This document shows positions 1 through 6,370 of a DNA stretch of 7,047 bases, piece after piece. This stretch comes from an uncultured Centipeda sp. GTDB lineage: Bacteria; Bacillota; Negativicutes; Selenomonadales; Selenomonadaceae. Both the position numbers and the translations under genes were made by a program. The stretch lies in contig CALALM010000123.1 of NCBI GenBank assembly GCA_937925565.1, positions 1 through 7,047 of the forward strand, written 5' to 3'. The notes below the pieces were generated by a model, which worked only from the letters and a program-made list of their open reading frames with translations, had not been told where the DNA came from and searched no databases. How positions within the stretch are numbered: position 1 is the first letter of the stretch; every line of letters starts with the position of its first letter.

Positions 1-80
1 AGTGCGGGCAAAAAAGATGCGTCAAGATGGCGGTGCTGAATTTATCAGTGCTTCCATAATATTAAGGAGATGTTTCAAAT
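1..80 (+). other. Leader upstream of argG, no assignable gene
   Basis: No gene can be assigned here. Two + frames end within the stretch (TGA at 37-39 and TAA at 57-59); either could be the tail of an upstream gene, but the residues are too few and too featureless to identify. The third + frame runs on into argG in the wrong phase. A strong Shine-Dalgarno sequence AAGGAGA lies at 64-70, 10 bases before the argG ATG. A TATAAT-like CATAAT at 55-60 has no matching -35 box at a normal distance and lies too close to the ribosome binding site, so no argG promoter is claimed. argG may be transcribed from outside the window. Confidence 0.5.
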
Positions 81-1295
81 ATGGCAAAGCAGATCAAAAA
101 GGTAGTTCTTGCGTATTCTGGTGGCCTTGACACCTCGGTTATCATTCCGTGGTTGAAGGAGCATTATGATGGTTGTGAAGTTATTGCTGTCTGTGCCGAT
201 ATCGGGCAAGGCGAGGAACTCGATCCGGTGCATGACAAGGCACTTACCTCCGGTGCCTCGAAGGTGCACATCGTCGATCTGACGAGGGAGTTCCTCGAGG
301 AGTATGTCTGGCCGACACTCAAGGCGGGCGCGGTCTACGAAGGAAAGTATCTGCTTGGTACGTCGTTTGCACGTCCCGTGATTGCAAAGGCACTTGTCGA
401 TATCGCCAAGCGCGAGGGTGCCGACGCGATTGCACATGGCGCAACAGGCAAGGGGAACGATCAGGTGCGCTTTGAGCTGACCGTAAAGGCGCTCGCACCG
501 AACCTTGAGATCATCGCCCCTTGGCGTGAGTGGGATCTTGACTCCCGCACGGCTGAGATCGCATATGCGAAGCAGCATGGCATTCCGGTTGCAGAGGACA
601 ACAAGACGTACAGCATGGATCGAAACATCTGGCATCTCTCCCATGAGGGGTCCGATCTCGAGGATCCTGCAAACGAACCGAAGAACTCCATGTTCCTCAT
701 CTCCTGTGCACCGGAGGATGCGCCGGATGAACCGGAATACGTCTCCATCTCGTTCGAGCAGGGCATTCCCGTTGCGGTCAACGGGGAGAAGATGGGTGCG
801 GTCGAACTTTTGACAAAACTCAATGAGATCGGCGCGCGCAATGGCGTCGGCATCGTTGACATCTGTGAGAACCGCCTCGTTGGTATGAAGTCGCGCGGTG
901 TCTATGAGAATCCGGGCGGATCCATTCTTTACTATGCGCACCGCGAACTCGAATACCTCTGCCTTGATCGTGCGACCTATCACTACAAGGAAGGGCTTGC
1001 AATTCGCTACGGCGAGCTTGTCTATGATGGCATGTGGTTCTGTCAGCTGCGCGAGGCGCTTGCTGCATTCGTGGATTGCACGCAGGAAAGTGTGACGGGC
1101 GAGGTGCGCCTCAAGCTCTACAAGGGTAACATCATCTCTGCGGGTGCAACATCGCCGTATTCTCTCTATAGCAAAGAGTTTGTCACGTTCGAGCATGACG
1201 ATGTATACAATCAGGCAGACGCGACGGGCTTCATTAACCTCTTCGGGCTGCCGCTCAAGGTGCGCGCACTCATGCAGGAGGGGCAGAATAAATGA
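81..1295 (+). CDS. argG: Argininosuccinate synthase
   Basis: Cytosolic enzyme that joins citrulline and aspartate using ATP (giving AMP and PPi) to form argininosuccinate, the penultimate step of arginine synthesis. The 404-residue product is full length for the family. Seen in the protein: the N-type ATP-pyrophosphatase loop YSGGLDTS at residues 12-19; the substrate-binding segment [14 protein letters not shown] at 119-132, in which the T, N, D and R contact aspartate and citrulline in known structures; [14 protein letters not shown] from 177; and [10 protein letters not shown] at 271-280. The ATG at 81 is preceded by AAGGAGA at 64-70, and the protein begins directly before the first Rossmann strand ([10 protein letters not shown]), so no earlier start is needed. 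The stop codon overlaps the argH start (ATGA, 1292-1295), which predicts an argGH operon with translational coupling. No ArgR-type operator was recognised in the 80 bases upstream. Identification is secure. Confidence 0.98.
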   Translation: MAKQIKKVVLAYSGGLDTSVIIPWLKEHYDGCEVIAVCADIGQGEELDPVHDKALTSGASKVHIVDLTREFLEEYVWPTLKAGAVYEGKYLLGTSFARPVIAKALVDIAKREGADAIAHGATGKGNDQVRFELTVKALAPNLEIIAPWREWDLDSRTAEIAYAKQHGIPVAEDNKTYSMDRNIWHLSHEGSDLEDPANEPKNSMFLISCAPEDAPDEPEYVSISFEQGIPVAVNGEKMGAVELLTKLNEIGARNGVGIVDICENRLVGMKSRGVYENPGGSILYYAHRELEYLCLDRATYHYKEGLAIRYGELVYDGMWFCQLREALAAFVDCTQESVTGEVRLKLYKGNIISAGATSPYSLYSKEFVTFEHDDVYNQADATGFINLFGLPLKVRALMQEGQNK

Positions 1296-2716
1296 GCGAA
1301 AAGCTCTGGGGTGGTCGCTTTTCCAAGACGACCGATGAGATGATCAACGAGTTTCAGGCATCCATTGGATTCGATCGTCGCATGTACCGCGAGGACATCG
1401 CAGGCTCGCTTGCGCACGCCGCCATGCTTGCCAAGGCGGGTATTCTCTCGAAAGAGGATTGTGCGGCAATCGAGAAGGGACTGCGTGATATCCTCGCGCA
1501 GATCGAGCATGGAGAATTTTTGTTTAATGTAGAACTTGAAGATATTCATATGAATATCGAAAAACGCCTCACGGACGCGATCGGCGATGCGGGGAGCCGG
1601 CTGCACACGGCGCGCAGCCGCAACGATCAGGTGGCTCTCGACACCCATATGTTCGTGCGGCATTCTGTCGTGGAAGTGCTGGGGTCTATCAGAGAACTAC
1701 AGCAGGCATTTGTGGAGACTGCATCCGCAAATAAGGATGTTATCATGCCGGGGTACACGCATCTGCAGCGCGCTCAGCCCATCCTCTTCGCGCATCATCT
1801 TATGGCATATTTTTGCATGCTTACGCGGGATTTTGAACGTTTTCAGGGCGTCTATGCGCGGACAGACATCATGCCGCTTGGTGCCGGCGCACTCGCGGGC
1901 ACAACCCTGCCGATCGATCGTGTGTTTGTCGCGAAAAAATTGAACTTCGAGCGCATCTATACGAACAGCATGGATGCGGTCAGCGACCGCGATTACATCC
2001 TTGAATTCCTCTCGGCAGCCTCTATCCTTATGGTTCACCTCTCGCGCCTCTCGGAGGAGATCATCCTCTGGTGTTCTCGTGAGTTTTCCTTCGTGGAACT
2101 GGATGACGCGCACTGCACTGGCTCGTCCATGATGCCGCAGAAGAAAAATCCTGATGTCTCTGAGCTTGTACGCGGAAAAACGGGACGCGTTGTCGGTCAT
2201 CTCATGGCGATGCTCACTGCAGTCAAGGGGCTTCCACTTGCCTACAACAAGGATTTGCAGGAGGACAAAGAGGGGCTGTTTGACGCCATCGACACGGTGA
2301 AGTTCAGCCTTGCAGTCTATGCCCAGCTCATCCGCGGCATGAAGGTGCGTGCGGATGTTATGCGCCATGCCGTCGAGGCGGATTTTTCGAATGCGACCGA
2401 TCTCGCGGACTATCTCGTGCGCAAGGGAATGCCGTTTCGTCAGGCGCACAGCGTTTCGGGACAGGCGGTCGCACTCTGCATTGAGCGCGGCATTTGGCTT
2501 GCGGATCTCCCACTTGGGGACTATCAGAAGCTTTCCGCGCTCTTCGATGAAGACGTGTATGAGGCAATTCGTCCGGAAACCTGCGTTTCCTGCCGAAACT
2601 CCTATGGCGGCACCTCGTATGAGCAGACAACAATGCAACTGAATGCGGCGCAAGAGCTGATGACGGAGGAGCAGGATCTCATTTCTGCCCTTACAAAGAA
2701 GCAGGAAGTACTCTAA
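1292..2716 (+). CDS. argH: Argininosuccinate lyase
   Basis: Cytosolic homotetrameric enzyme of the fumarase/aspartase superfamily that cleaves argininosuccinate to arginine and fumarate, the last step of arginine synthesis. Seen in the 474-residue protein (slightly longer than the usual 455-465): the N-terminal LWGGRF motif at residues 5-10; HTARSRNDQ at 105-113; [11 protein letters not shown] at 153-163 with the T-H pair (156-157) that holds the general acid/base region; and the superfamily signature [12 protein letters not shown] at 277-288, carrying the catalytic serine loop. The start ATG overlaps the argG stop by 4 bases, and AGGAGGGG at 1276-1283 lies 8 bases before it inside argG, so the two are coupled. 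Slightly odd: near the C-terminus the usual GGTAP-like motif reads GGTSY (439-443), shortly after a CxxC pair (431, 434). No clear terminator follows, so some read-through into the next gene is possible. Identification is secure. Confidence 0.98.
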   Translation: MSEKLWGGRFSKTTDEMINEFQASIGFDRRMYREDIAGSLAHAAMLAKAGILSKEDCAAIEKGLRDILAQIEHGEFLFNVELEDIHMNIEKRLTDAIGDAGSRLHTARSRNDQVALDTHMFVRHSVVEVLGSIRELQQAFVETASANKDVIMPGYTHLQRAQPILFAHHLMAYFCMLTRDFERFQGVYARTDIMPLGAGALAGTTLPIDRVFVAKKLNFERIYTNSMDAVSDRDYILEFLSAASILMVHLSRLSEEIILWCSREFSFVELDDAHCTGSSMMPQKKNPDVSELVRGKTGRVVGHLMAMLTAVKGLPLAYNKDLQEDKEGLFDAIDTVKFSLAVYAQLIRGMKVRADVMRHAVEADFSNATDLADYLVRKGMPFRQAHSVSGQAVALCIERGIWLADLPLGDYQKLSALFDEDVYEAIRPETCVSCRNSYGGTSYEQTTMQLNAAQELMTEEQDLISALTKKQEVL

Positions 2717-2717
2717 G

Positions 2718-2753
2718 CTCTTTGGTGCTAAGTGCTAAAGATTTATCAAAGAG
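2718..2753. repeat. Inverted repeat enclosing a tandem heptamer downstream of argH
   Basis: Starting 2 bases after the argH stop, CTCTTTG (2718-2724) and CAAAGAG (2747-2753) form a perfect 7-bp inverted repeat. Between the arms GTGCTAA occurs twice in immediate tandem (2725-2731 and 2732-2738). The inner part can also fold as a shorter hairpin (CTTT at 2720-2723 with AAAG at 2737-2740, continued mostly by G-U pairs). No T-run follows either fold, so it is a poor intrinsic terminator. It could be a 3'-end stabilising structure for argGH mRNA, an operator for the next gene, or chance. Confidence 0.35.
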
Positions 2754-2770
2754 TAATACACTGTTAAGAG

Positions 2771-2807
2771 CTGTCAAAACATAGGGACAGATAATAGGAA
2801 ATGACAG
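2771..2807 (+). promoter_or_regulatory. Possible promoter/operator region of the outer-membrane protein gene
   Basis: GATAAT at 2790-2795 matches the sigma-70 -10 consensus at five of six positions, but no good -35 box sits 16-18 bases upstream. The nearest TTGACA-like string, CTGTCA at 2771-2776, is only 13 bases away. CTGTCA (2771-2776) and TGACAG (2802-2807) are exact inverse complements flanking the -10 candidate, and a third GACAG lies at 2786-2790, giving a repeat pattern that could bind a regulator. An activator-dependent or alternative-sigma promoter would fit the poor -35, but this is inference only. Confidence 0.25.
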
Positions 2808-2823
2808 AAAAGGAGGAGTTTCG

Positions 2824-3333
2824 ATGAAGAAATGTGCAATACTGGCTGCGGCGATCGGTCTTTCTCTATCTTCGGCAGCGATGGCAACGCCGATCAATCA
2901 TCTCGGTGCACATGATACCGCTGTCGGCGTCGGTACGAAAGAAGCCTACATTGAGCATAAGGCGACGGATGAGATTACGATCGGCGTGGGTCGTAATGAC
3001 CGCGATGAGTATGGCAATCCGAAGGATGTTTATCTGCAGTACAATGTCCTCGGACAGAACATCCGTCTGCTCGGCGGTTACCGTTGGGATATGGGGCAGA
3101 CAAACAAGGACAATGCTTATGGTGGATTGGCTCTCAGCACGCCCACAATACCAGTCATTGGATTCAATGCCTATGCATCCTACATTGCGGGTAAGGATTT
3201 CAACGAGTCTCAGGTTGGCCTCAACAAATCCCTGATCGCAAATCTGGATCTCAATGTAAACTATCACAATTTCAAACCGGATCACGGAAAGCATGAGAAC
3301 GGTGTCGGCGTCGGTCTTACGATGCGTTTCTGA
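2824..3333 (+). CDS. Putative small outer-membrane beta-barrel protein
   Basis: No named family is recognised. The 169-residue product has a clear Sec signal peptide: KK at residues 2-3, a hydrophobic core from about 5 to 17, and an AMA cleavage site after residue 21, leaving a mature protein of about 148 residues. Cys4 lies in the n-region and is not a lipobox cysteine. The mature part is rich in alternating polar/hydrophobic segments ending in short D/N/G turns. I count eight to nine possible strands, for example AVGVGTKEAYIEH, EITIGVGRND, DVYLQYNVL, NIRLLGGYRWD, FNAYASYIAG, LDLNVNYHNF and GVGVGLTMRF. The last residue is phenylalanine after an alternating strand, the typical signal for BAM-mediated insertion. 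AAAGGAGGAG at 2809-2818 gives an ideal ribosome binding site for the ATG. An intrinsic terminator follows at once, so it is probably monocistronic or the last gene of a unit. It lacks an SLH domain, so it is not an OmpM-type tethering porin. Function is unknown; a secreted periplasmic beta protein is the alternative. Confidence 0.8.
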   Translation: MKKCAILAAAIGLSLSSAAMATPINHLGAHDTAVGVGTKEAYIEHKATDEITIGVGRNDRDEYGNPKDVYLQYNVLGQNIRLLGGYRWDMGQTNKDNAYGGLALSTPTIPVIGFNAYASYIAGKDFNESQVGLNKSLIANLDLNVNYHNFKPDHGKHENGVGVGLTMRF

Positions 3334-3350
3334 TCCCTATTGTACAATTG

Positions 3351-3381
3351 GACACTCTCCGCACATGGAGGGTGTCTTTTT
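3351..3381 (+). terminator. Intrinsic terminator after the outer-membrane protein gene
   Basis: GACACTCTCC (3351-3360) pairs with GGAGGGTGTC (3367-3376) in a 10-bp stem with one G-U pair and a six-base loop (GCACAT), followed directly by five T (3377-3381). It starts 17 bases after the stop codon. This is a textbook rho-independent terminator and separates the gene from rnj. Confidence 0.92.
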
Positions 3382-3402
3382 ATGCGTGCTGCTAAATTTT
3401 AT

Positions 3403-3431
3403 TTGCATTGTTGGTCTTGGAATGGTAGAAT
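3403..3431 (+). promoter_or_regulatory. Candidate sigma-70 promoter for rnj
   Basis: TTGCAT (3403-3408) is followed after 17 bases by TAGAAT (3426-3431), a five-of-six match to the -10 consensus. TG at 3423-3424 one base before it makes an extended -10, which compensates for the weak -35. Transcription would begin near 3438, leaving a leader of about 230 bases before the rnj start. It is the best promoter-like sequence between the preceding terminator and rnj. Confidence 0.5.
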
Positions 3432-3476
3432 AGCCCTAAGTGAATGGATCGGATCATTTTTCTTGCGGTTTTCGAG

Positions 3477-3506
3477 TTGCTGTGCGGTCGTATTTTTTCA
3501 CAGCAA
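3477..3506 (+). promoter_or_regulatory. Perfect stem-loop in the rnj leader
   Basis: TTGCTGTG (3477-3484) and CACAGCAA (3499-3506) are exact inverse complements, forming an 8-bp stem with a 14-base loop that ends in six T (3493-3498). The T-run is in the loop, not after the stem, so it is not a terminator. In an RNase gene leader such a stem could be a cleavage or stability element that allows autoregulation, as known in principle for E. coli rne. Its role here is inference. Confidence 0.4.
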
Positions 3507-3654
3507 TGATGTCGGAAACGGCGCTTTCCCATGTGGCGACAATGGAGGATTTCCTTCGGTCGCTGTATTTTCGTGTGGATGAATTCTGATTTCATGATCG
3601 AATGGATGAGCATTTATTGAAATAGGGATACAGTGAAGATGTCCCGCATACTAT

Positions 3655-3661
3655 GGAGGTG
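3655..3661 (+). promoter_or_regulatory. rnj: Ribosome binding site that decides the rnj start
   Basis: GGAGGTG lies 6 bases before TTG 3668, the ideal spacing for that codon. It begins 2 bases after the first base of the competing ATG 3653, which has no Shine-Dalgarno sequence of its own (the preceding bases are CCCGCATACT). It therefore argues for initiation at TTG 3668. Confidence 0.8.
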
Positions 3662-3667
3662 TGTTTT

Positions 3668-5356
3668 TTGTCGTTAAATCGTAATGGCAATCATGGGAAA
3701 AATGTGCAGAAGGTACAGGTCATACCGCTTGGCGGTCTTGGCGAGATCGGAAAGAACATGACTGCCATCCGCGTGGATGATGAGATTCTCGTTGTGGACT
3801 CCGGGCTTATGTTCCCGGAGGAGGATATGCTCGGCATTGATCTCGTCATTCCGGATATCACGTATTTGATCGAGAATCGGGACAAGGTCAAGGCAATCGT
3901 CCTGACGCATGGGCATGAGGATCATATCGGCGCTCTGCCCTATGTGATGAAGCAAATCCCCGTCCCTGTCTACGGGACGCGGCTGACGCTCGGTATCCTT
4001 GAGGGGCGTCTCAAAGAAAACGGTGTAGATTCGAGCAATCTGCACTCCGTGATGGCAGGGGATATCATCAACATTGGATGCTTCAGCGTCGGCTTTATCC
4101 GCGTGAACCATTCGATTCCCGATGCCGTCGGGCTTTCGATCAAGACGCCCGTCGGCATGATCGTCCACACGGGCGACTTCAAGCTGGACTACACGCCGGT
4201 GGACGGGCAGATGACGGACTTTCGCCGGTTCTCCGACCTCGGCAACAAAGGGGTTCTCCTCCTTCTTGCGGACAGTACGAATGCAGAGCGTGAGGGGCAT
4301 ACGGCGAGTGAGCGTACGGTCGGTGCGGCGTTCGATAAGTCGTTTCATAACGTGCGTGGGCGCATCATCGTCGCGACGTTCTCCTCGAATGTGCATCGCA
4401 TCCAGCAGGTTATCGATACGGCAGTGAAGTACAAACGCCGCGTTGCTGTGCTTGGTCGTAGCATGGAGAATGTCGTCGGTATCTCCCTTGAACTTGGCTA
4501 TCTGAATGCGCCGGAGGGCACAATCATCGGCATTGATGAGGTCAACAACTTCCGTCCCGAACAGATCGTCATCGTGACGACGGGCAGTCAGGGCGAACCG
4601 ATGTCCGCGCTCTCGCGCATGGCAGCGTCCGATCATCGGAAGATCACAATCGTGCCGGGCGATACTGTCATCATCTCGGCGACACCAATCCCAGGCAACG
4701 AGAAGCTGGTTTCCAAGACTGTGGATAACCTGATGAAGCTTGGCGCAAATGTCATCTATGGGCGCGACAAGGGCATCCACGTTTCGGGACACGGTAGCCG
4801 TGAGGAGCTCAAACTCATGCACAACCTCGTGCGACCGAAGTTCTTTATGCCTGTTCATGGTGAGTACCATCACCTTGTCCAGCACGCGAGTCTTGCGCGC
4901 GAGCTTGGCATGCCGAAGGAAAATATTTTCATCAGCGAGAACGGTCAGATTCTCGAATTCACGAAGGAGAAGGGGCAGGTCGTTGGGCGCGTGCAGTCCG
5001 GCATGGTGATGGTTGACGGTCTCGGTGTCGGTGACGTTGGCAACATCGTTTTGCGTGACCGCCGTCAGCTCTCGCAGGATGGTATCCTCATTATTGTAGT
5101 TACGATGGATCGGCAGAACAATCGCGTGGTTTCGGGACCTGACATTGTTTCACGCGGATTCGTCTATGTGCGTGAGTCGGAAGCTCTGATGGAGGAGGCG
5201 CGTGCGCGCGTTCAACAGGCGCTTGATCGCTGTGAGGACGAAAACGTGCGCGAATGGTCGGCGATCAAATCGAATGTACGCGATGCGCTCAGCCGTTATC
5301 TCTTCGATAAGACACGCCGTCGCCCGATGATTCTGCCCATCATTATGGAGATCTGA
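3668..5356 (+). CDS. rnj: Ribonuclease J
   Basis: Metallo-beta-lactamase/beta-CASP ribonuclease with 5'-to-3' exonuclease and endonuclease activity, central to mRNA decay and rRNA maturation in Firmicutes. From TTG 3668 the protein has 562 residues, close to the 555 of B. subtilis RNase J1. Seen (numbered from that start): the VIPLGGLGEIGKN opening; the zinc motif HGHEDH at 81-86; H148 in VNHSIPD; D170 in HTGDFKLD; the beta-CASP region with ADSTNAEREG and GRSMENV; GSQGEP; HVSGHG from 371; and H397 in PVHGEYHH. All expected metal ligands are present, and a C-terminal domain follows from about 440. The in-frame ATG at 3653 would add five residues but places the only Shine-Dalgarno sequence inside the gene, so TTG is preferred. 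It stands alone between two terminators with its own candidate promoter and long leader. Whether it is the J1 or J2 type cannot be decided here. Confidence 0.96.
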   Translation: MSLNRNGNHGKNVQKVQVIPLGGLGEIGKNMTAIRVDDEILVVDSGLMFPEEDMLGIDLVIPDITYLIENRDKVKAIVLTHGHEDHIGALPYVMKQIPVPVYGTRLTLGILEGRLKENGVDSSNLHSVMAGDIINIGCFSVGFIRVNHSIPDAVGLSIKTPVGMIVHTGDFKLDYTPVDGQMTDFRRFSDLGNKGVLLLLADSTNAEREGHTASERTVGAAFDKSFHNVRGRIIVATFSSNVHRIQQVIDTAVKYKRRVAVLGRSMENVVGISLELGYLNAPEGTIIGIDEVNNFRPEQIVIVTTGSQGEPMSALSRMAASDHRKITIVPGDTVIISATPIPGNEKLVSKTVDNLMKLGANVIYGRDKGIHVSGHGSREELKLMHNLVRPKFFMPVHGEYHHLVQHASLARELGMPKENIFISENGQILEFTKEKGQVVGRVQSGMVMVDGLGVGDVGNIVLRDRRQLSQDGILIIVVTMDRQNNRVVSGPDIVSRGFVYVRESEALMEEARARVQQALDRCEDENVREWSAIKSNVRDALSRYLFDKTRRRPMILPIIMEI

Positions 5357-5374
5357 GATAGTTTCATAGAGAGG

Positions 5375-5400
5375 AAGTCGCCTTCTTGGGGTGACTTTTT
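5375..5400 (+). terminator. Intrinsic terminator after rnj
   Basis: AAGTCGCC (5375-5382) pairs with GGTGACTT (5390-5397) in an 8-bp stem with one G-U pair and a seven-base loop. The right arm runs into a T-tract at 5396-5400. It lies 18 bases after the rnj stop codon and ends the rnj transcript before the transketolase promoter. Confidence 0.85.
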
Positions 5401-5442
5401 CATTTGTAAATATTTCAGAAAAAATGTGGCTTTATATATATA

Positions 5443-5471
5443 TTGCAGGCAAAAGAAAAAAAAGGTAAAAT
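5443..5471 (+). promoter_or_regulatory. Candidate sigma-70 promoter for the transketolase genes
   Basis: TTGCAG (5443-5448) and TAAAAT (5466-5471) are 17 bases apart; the -10 matches five of six consensus positions and the -35 three. The stretch 5401-5443 upstream is very AT-rich, including a TA run at 5433-5442, and could act as an UP element. Start of transcription would be near 5478, about 40 bases before the first ATG. It lies just downstream of the rnj terminator. Confidence 0.55.
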
Positions 5472-5516
5472 GAATGCAGTATCGGTAATAATTTGATTGG
5501 GGCAAGGAGGAGTTTT

Positions 5517-6368
5517 ATGACGGCAGCTGAACAGAAGGAGCTCCGGCTTTTTGCGGTGAAGGTGCGTGAGGGGATTTTGCGCGGCACGCACGCGGCAAAG
5601 AGTGGCCATCCGGGTGGCTCACTTTCATCGACGGAGTACTTTACCTATCTTTACAACCGAGAGCTTCGCGTAGATCCGAAGAACCCGCACGATCCGAATC
5701 GAGATCGTTTTGTCCTCTCAAAGGGGCATGTTGCACCCGGTCTCTATGCAACGCTTGCCAATCGTGGCTTTTTTCCGGTGGAGGAACTCCTGACGCTCCG
5801 TCATATCGATTCGCGTCTGCAGGGGCATCCGAACATGAACCTCACGCCGGGCGTTGATATGTCTACAGGCTCGCTCGGGCAGGGAATCTCGACGGCGGCA
5901 GGAATGGCAAAGGGTGCAAAGTATCTGGGGAAGGACATCAATGTCTATACACTCCTTGGTGACGGCGAACTTGCTGAGGGACAGGTCTGGGAGGCACTCA
6001 TGTTCTCCTCTCATTATAAGCTGGACAATCTATGCGTTGCGGTGGATATCAACGGGCTTCAAATTGATGGAGCGACGGCAGATGTCATGAATACAGCTCC
6101 CGTTGATAAGAAATTCGAGGCATTTGGCTGTGCGGTCATCTCGATTGATGGACACGACTACAATGCCCTCGAGGAAGCGTTCAAGACGTTCCATGCGAAT
6201 AAAGGGACGGGCAAGCCGACGGCGATTTTGATGAAAACGGTGAAGGGCAAGGACATCTCCTTCATGGAGAACAAGGCCAGCTGGCATGGCAAGGCACCCA
6301 ATGATGACGAACTTGCACAGGGACTCAAGGAACTTGCTGCGATTCGCAAGGCGATTGAGGAGGCATGA
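5517..6368 (+). CDS. Transketolase, N-terminal (thiamine diphosphate-binding) subunit
   Basis: First half of a split transketolase, which moves two-carbon ketol units between sugar phosphates in the cytosolic non-oxidative pentose phosphate pathway. In bacteria lacking the oxidative branch this supplies pentose and erythrose 4-phosphate. The 283-residue protein shows KSGHPGG (H31), DRFVLSKGHVAPGLYA (H71), GHPN (H104), STGSLGQG at 116-123, and the thiamine diphosphate/metal motif GDGELAEG from 148 with D149 and N179 spaced 30 residues apart, as in yeast transketolase. WHG near the end (H257) matches the late active-site histidine. ATG 5517 is chosen because AAGGAGGAG at 5504-5512 precedes it at ideal spacing; an in-frame TTG at 5493 would put that site inside the gene. 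The partner subunit begins 2 bases after the stop codon. Related two-subunit enzymes acting on other sugars (for example apulose-type transketolases) cannot be fully excluded, but no sugar-catabolism genes are nearby. Confidence 0.95.
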   Translation: MTAAEQKELRLFAVKVREGILRGTHAAKSGHPGGSLSSTEYFTYLYNRELRVDPKNPHDPNRDRFVLSKGHVAPGLYATLANRGFFPVEELLTLRHIDSRLQGHPNMNLTPGVDMSTGSLGQGISTAAGMAKGAKYLGKDINVYTLLGDGELAEGQVWEALMFSSHYKLDNLCVAVDINGLQIDGATADVMNTAPVDKKFEAFGCAVISIDGHDYNALEEAFKTFHANKGTGKPTAILMKTVKGKDISFMENKASWHGKAPNDDELAQGLKELAAIRKAIEEA

Positions 6369-6370
6369 GC

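Larger units (their letters stand above)
3432..3667 (+). other. Long rnj leader without a confirmed gene
   Basis: This stretch lies between the candidate promoter and the rnj start and has no gene with a ribosome binding site. It holds a perfect 8-bp stem-loop (3477-3506), shorter pairings (GGAAA 3514-3518 with TTTCC 3525-3529; TGTCG 3510-3514 with CGACA 3537-3541; ATTTCA 3589-3594 with TGAAAT 3618-3623), and an 8-bp direct repeat GAATGGAT at 3442-3449 and 3600-3607. One + frame is open from GTG 3440 through ATG 3506/3509 to a TGA at 3587, and the same frame continues after that TGA to TAG 3623. No Shine-Dalgarno sequence precedes any start in it. Most plausibly it is an untranslated leader, possibly regulatory for rnj. 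Confidence 0.45.

Noticed and set aside
39..47. TGAATTTATCA-like half site upstream of argG as an ArgR operator
   Set aside because: Only one poor half of the ARG-box palindrome is present, with no matching second half.
55..60. CATAAT as an argG promoter -10 box
   Set aside because: No -35 box at suitable spacing, and the start point would fall in the ribosome binding site.
75..1196. Long 373-codon open frame on the - strand across argG
   Set aside because: It mirrors argG almost end to end, shows no recognisable domain, and has arginine/cysteine-rich shadow composition. The + strand gene has all catalytic motifs.
1697..2653. 318-codon open frame on the - strand across argH
   Set aside because: Antisense shadow of a secure gene produced by its codon bias; no motif or domain seen.
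2718..2760. Intrinsic terminator for argGH
   Set aside because: A stem is possible but there is no T-run after it, so it is listed only as a repeat.
3340..3582. 80-codon + strand open frame between the outer-membrane protein gene and rnj
   Set aside because: It begins before and reads through the strong terminator at 3351-3381, lacks a ribosome binding site, and has no protein-like character.
3674..4885. 403-codon open frame on the - strand across rnj
   Set aside because: Antisense shadow; the His/Asp/Arg-rich composition reflects the reverse of RNase J codons and no domain is visible.
5493..5516. TTG 5493 as start of the transketolase N-terminal subunit
   Set aside because: It would put the strong AAGGAGGAG site inside the gene and adds residues before the conserved N-terminus.
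6365..6370. ATG 6365 as start of the transketolase C-terminal subunit
   Set aside because: It is in frame and overlaps the previous stop, but the GGAGG site is only 1 base upstream; ATG 6371 has proper spacing.
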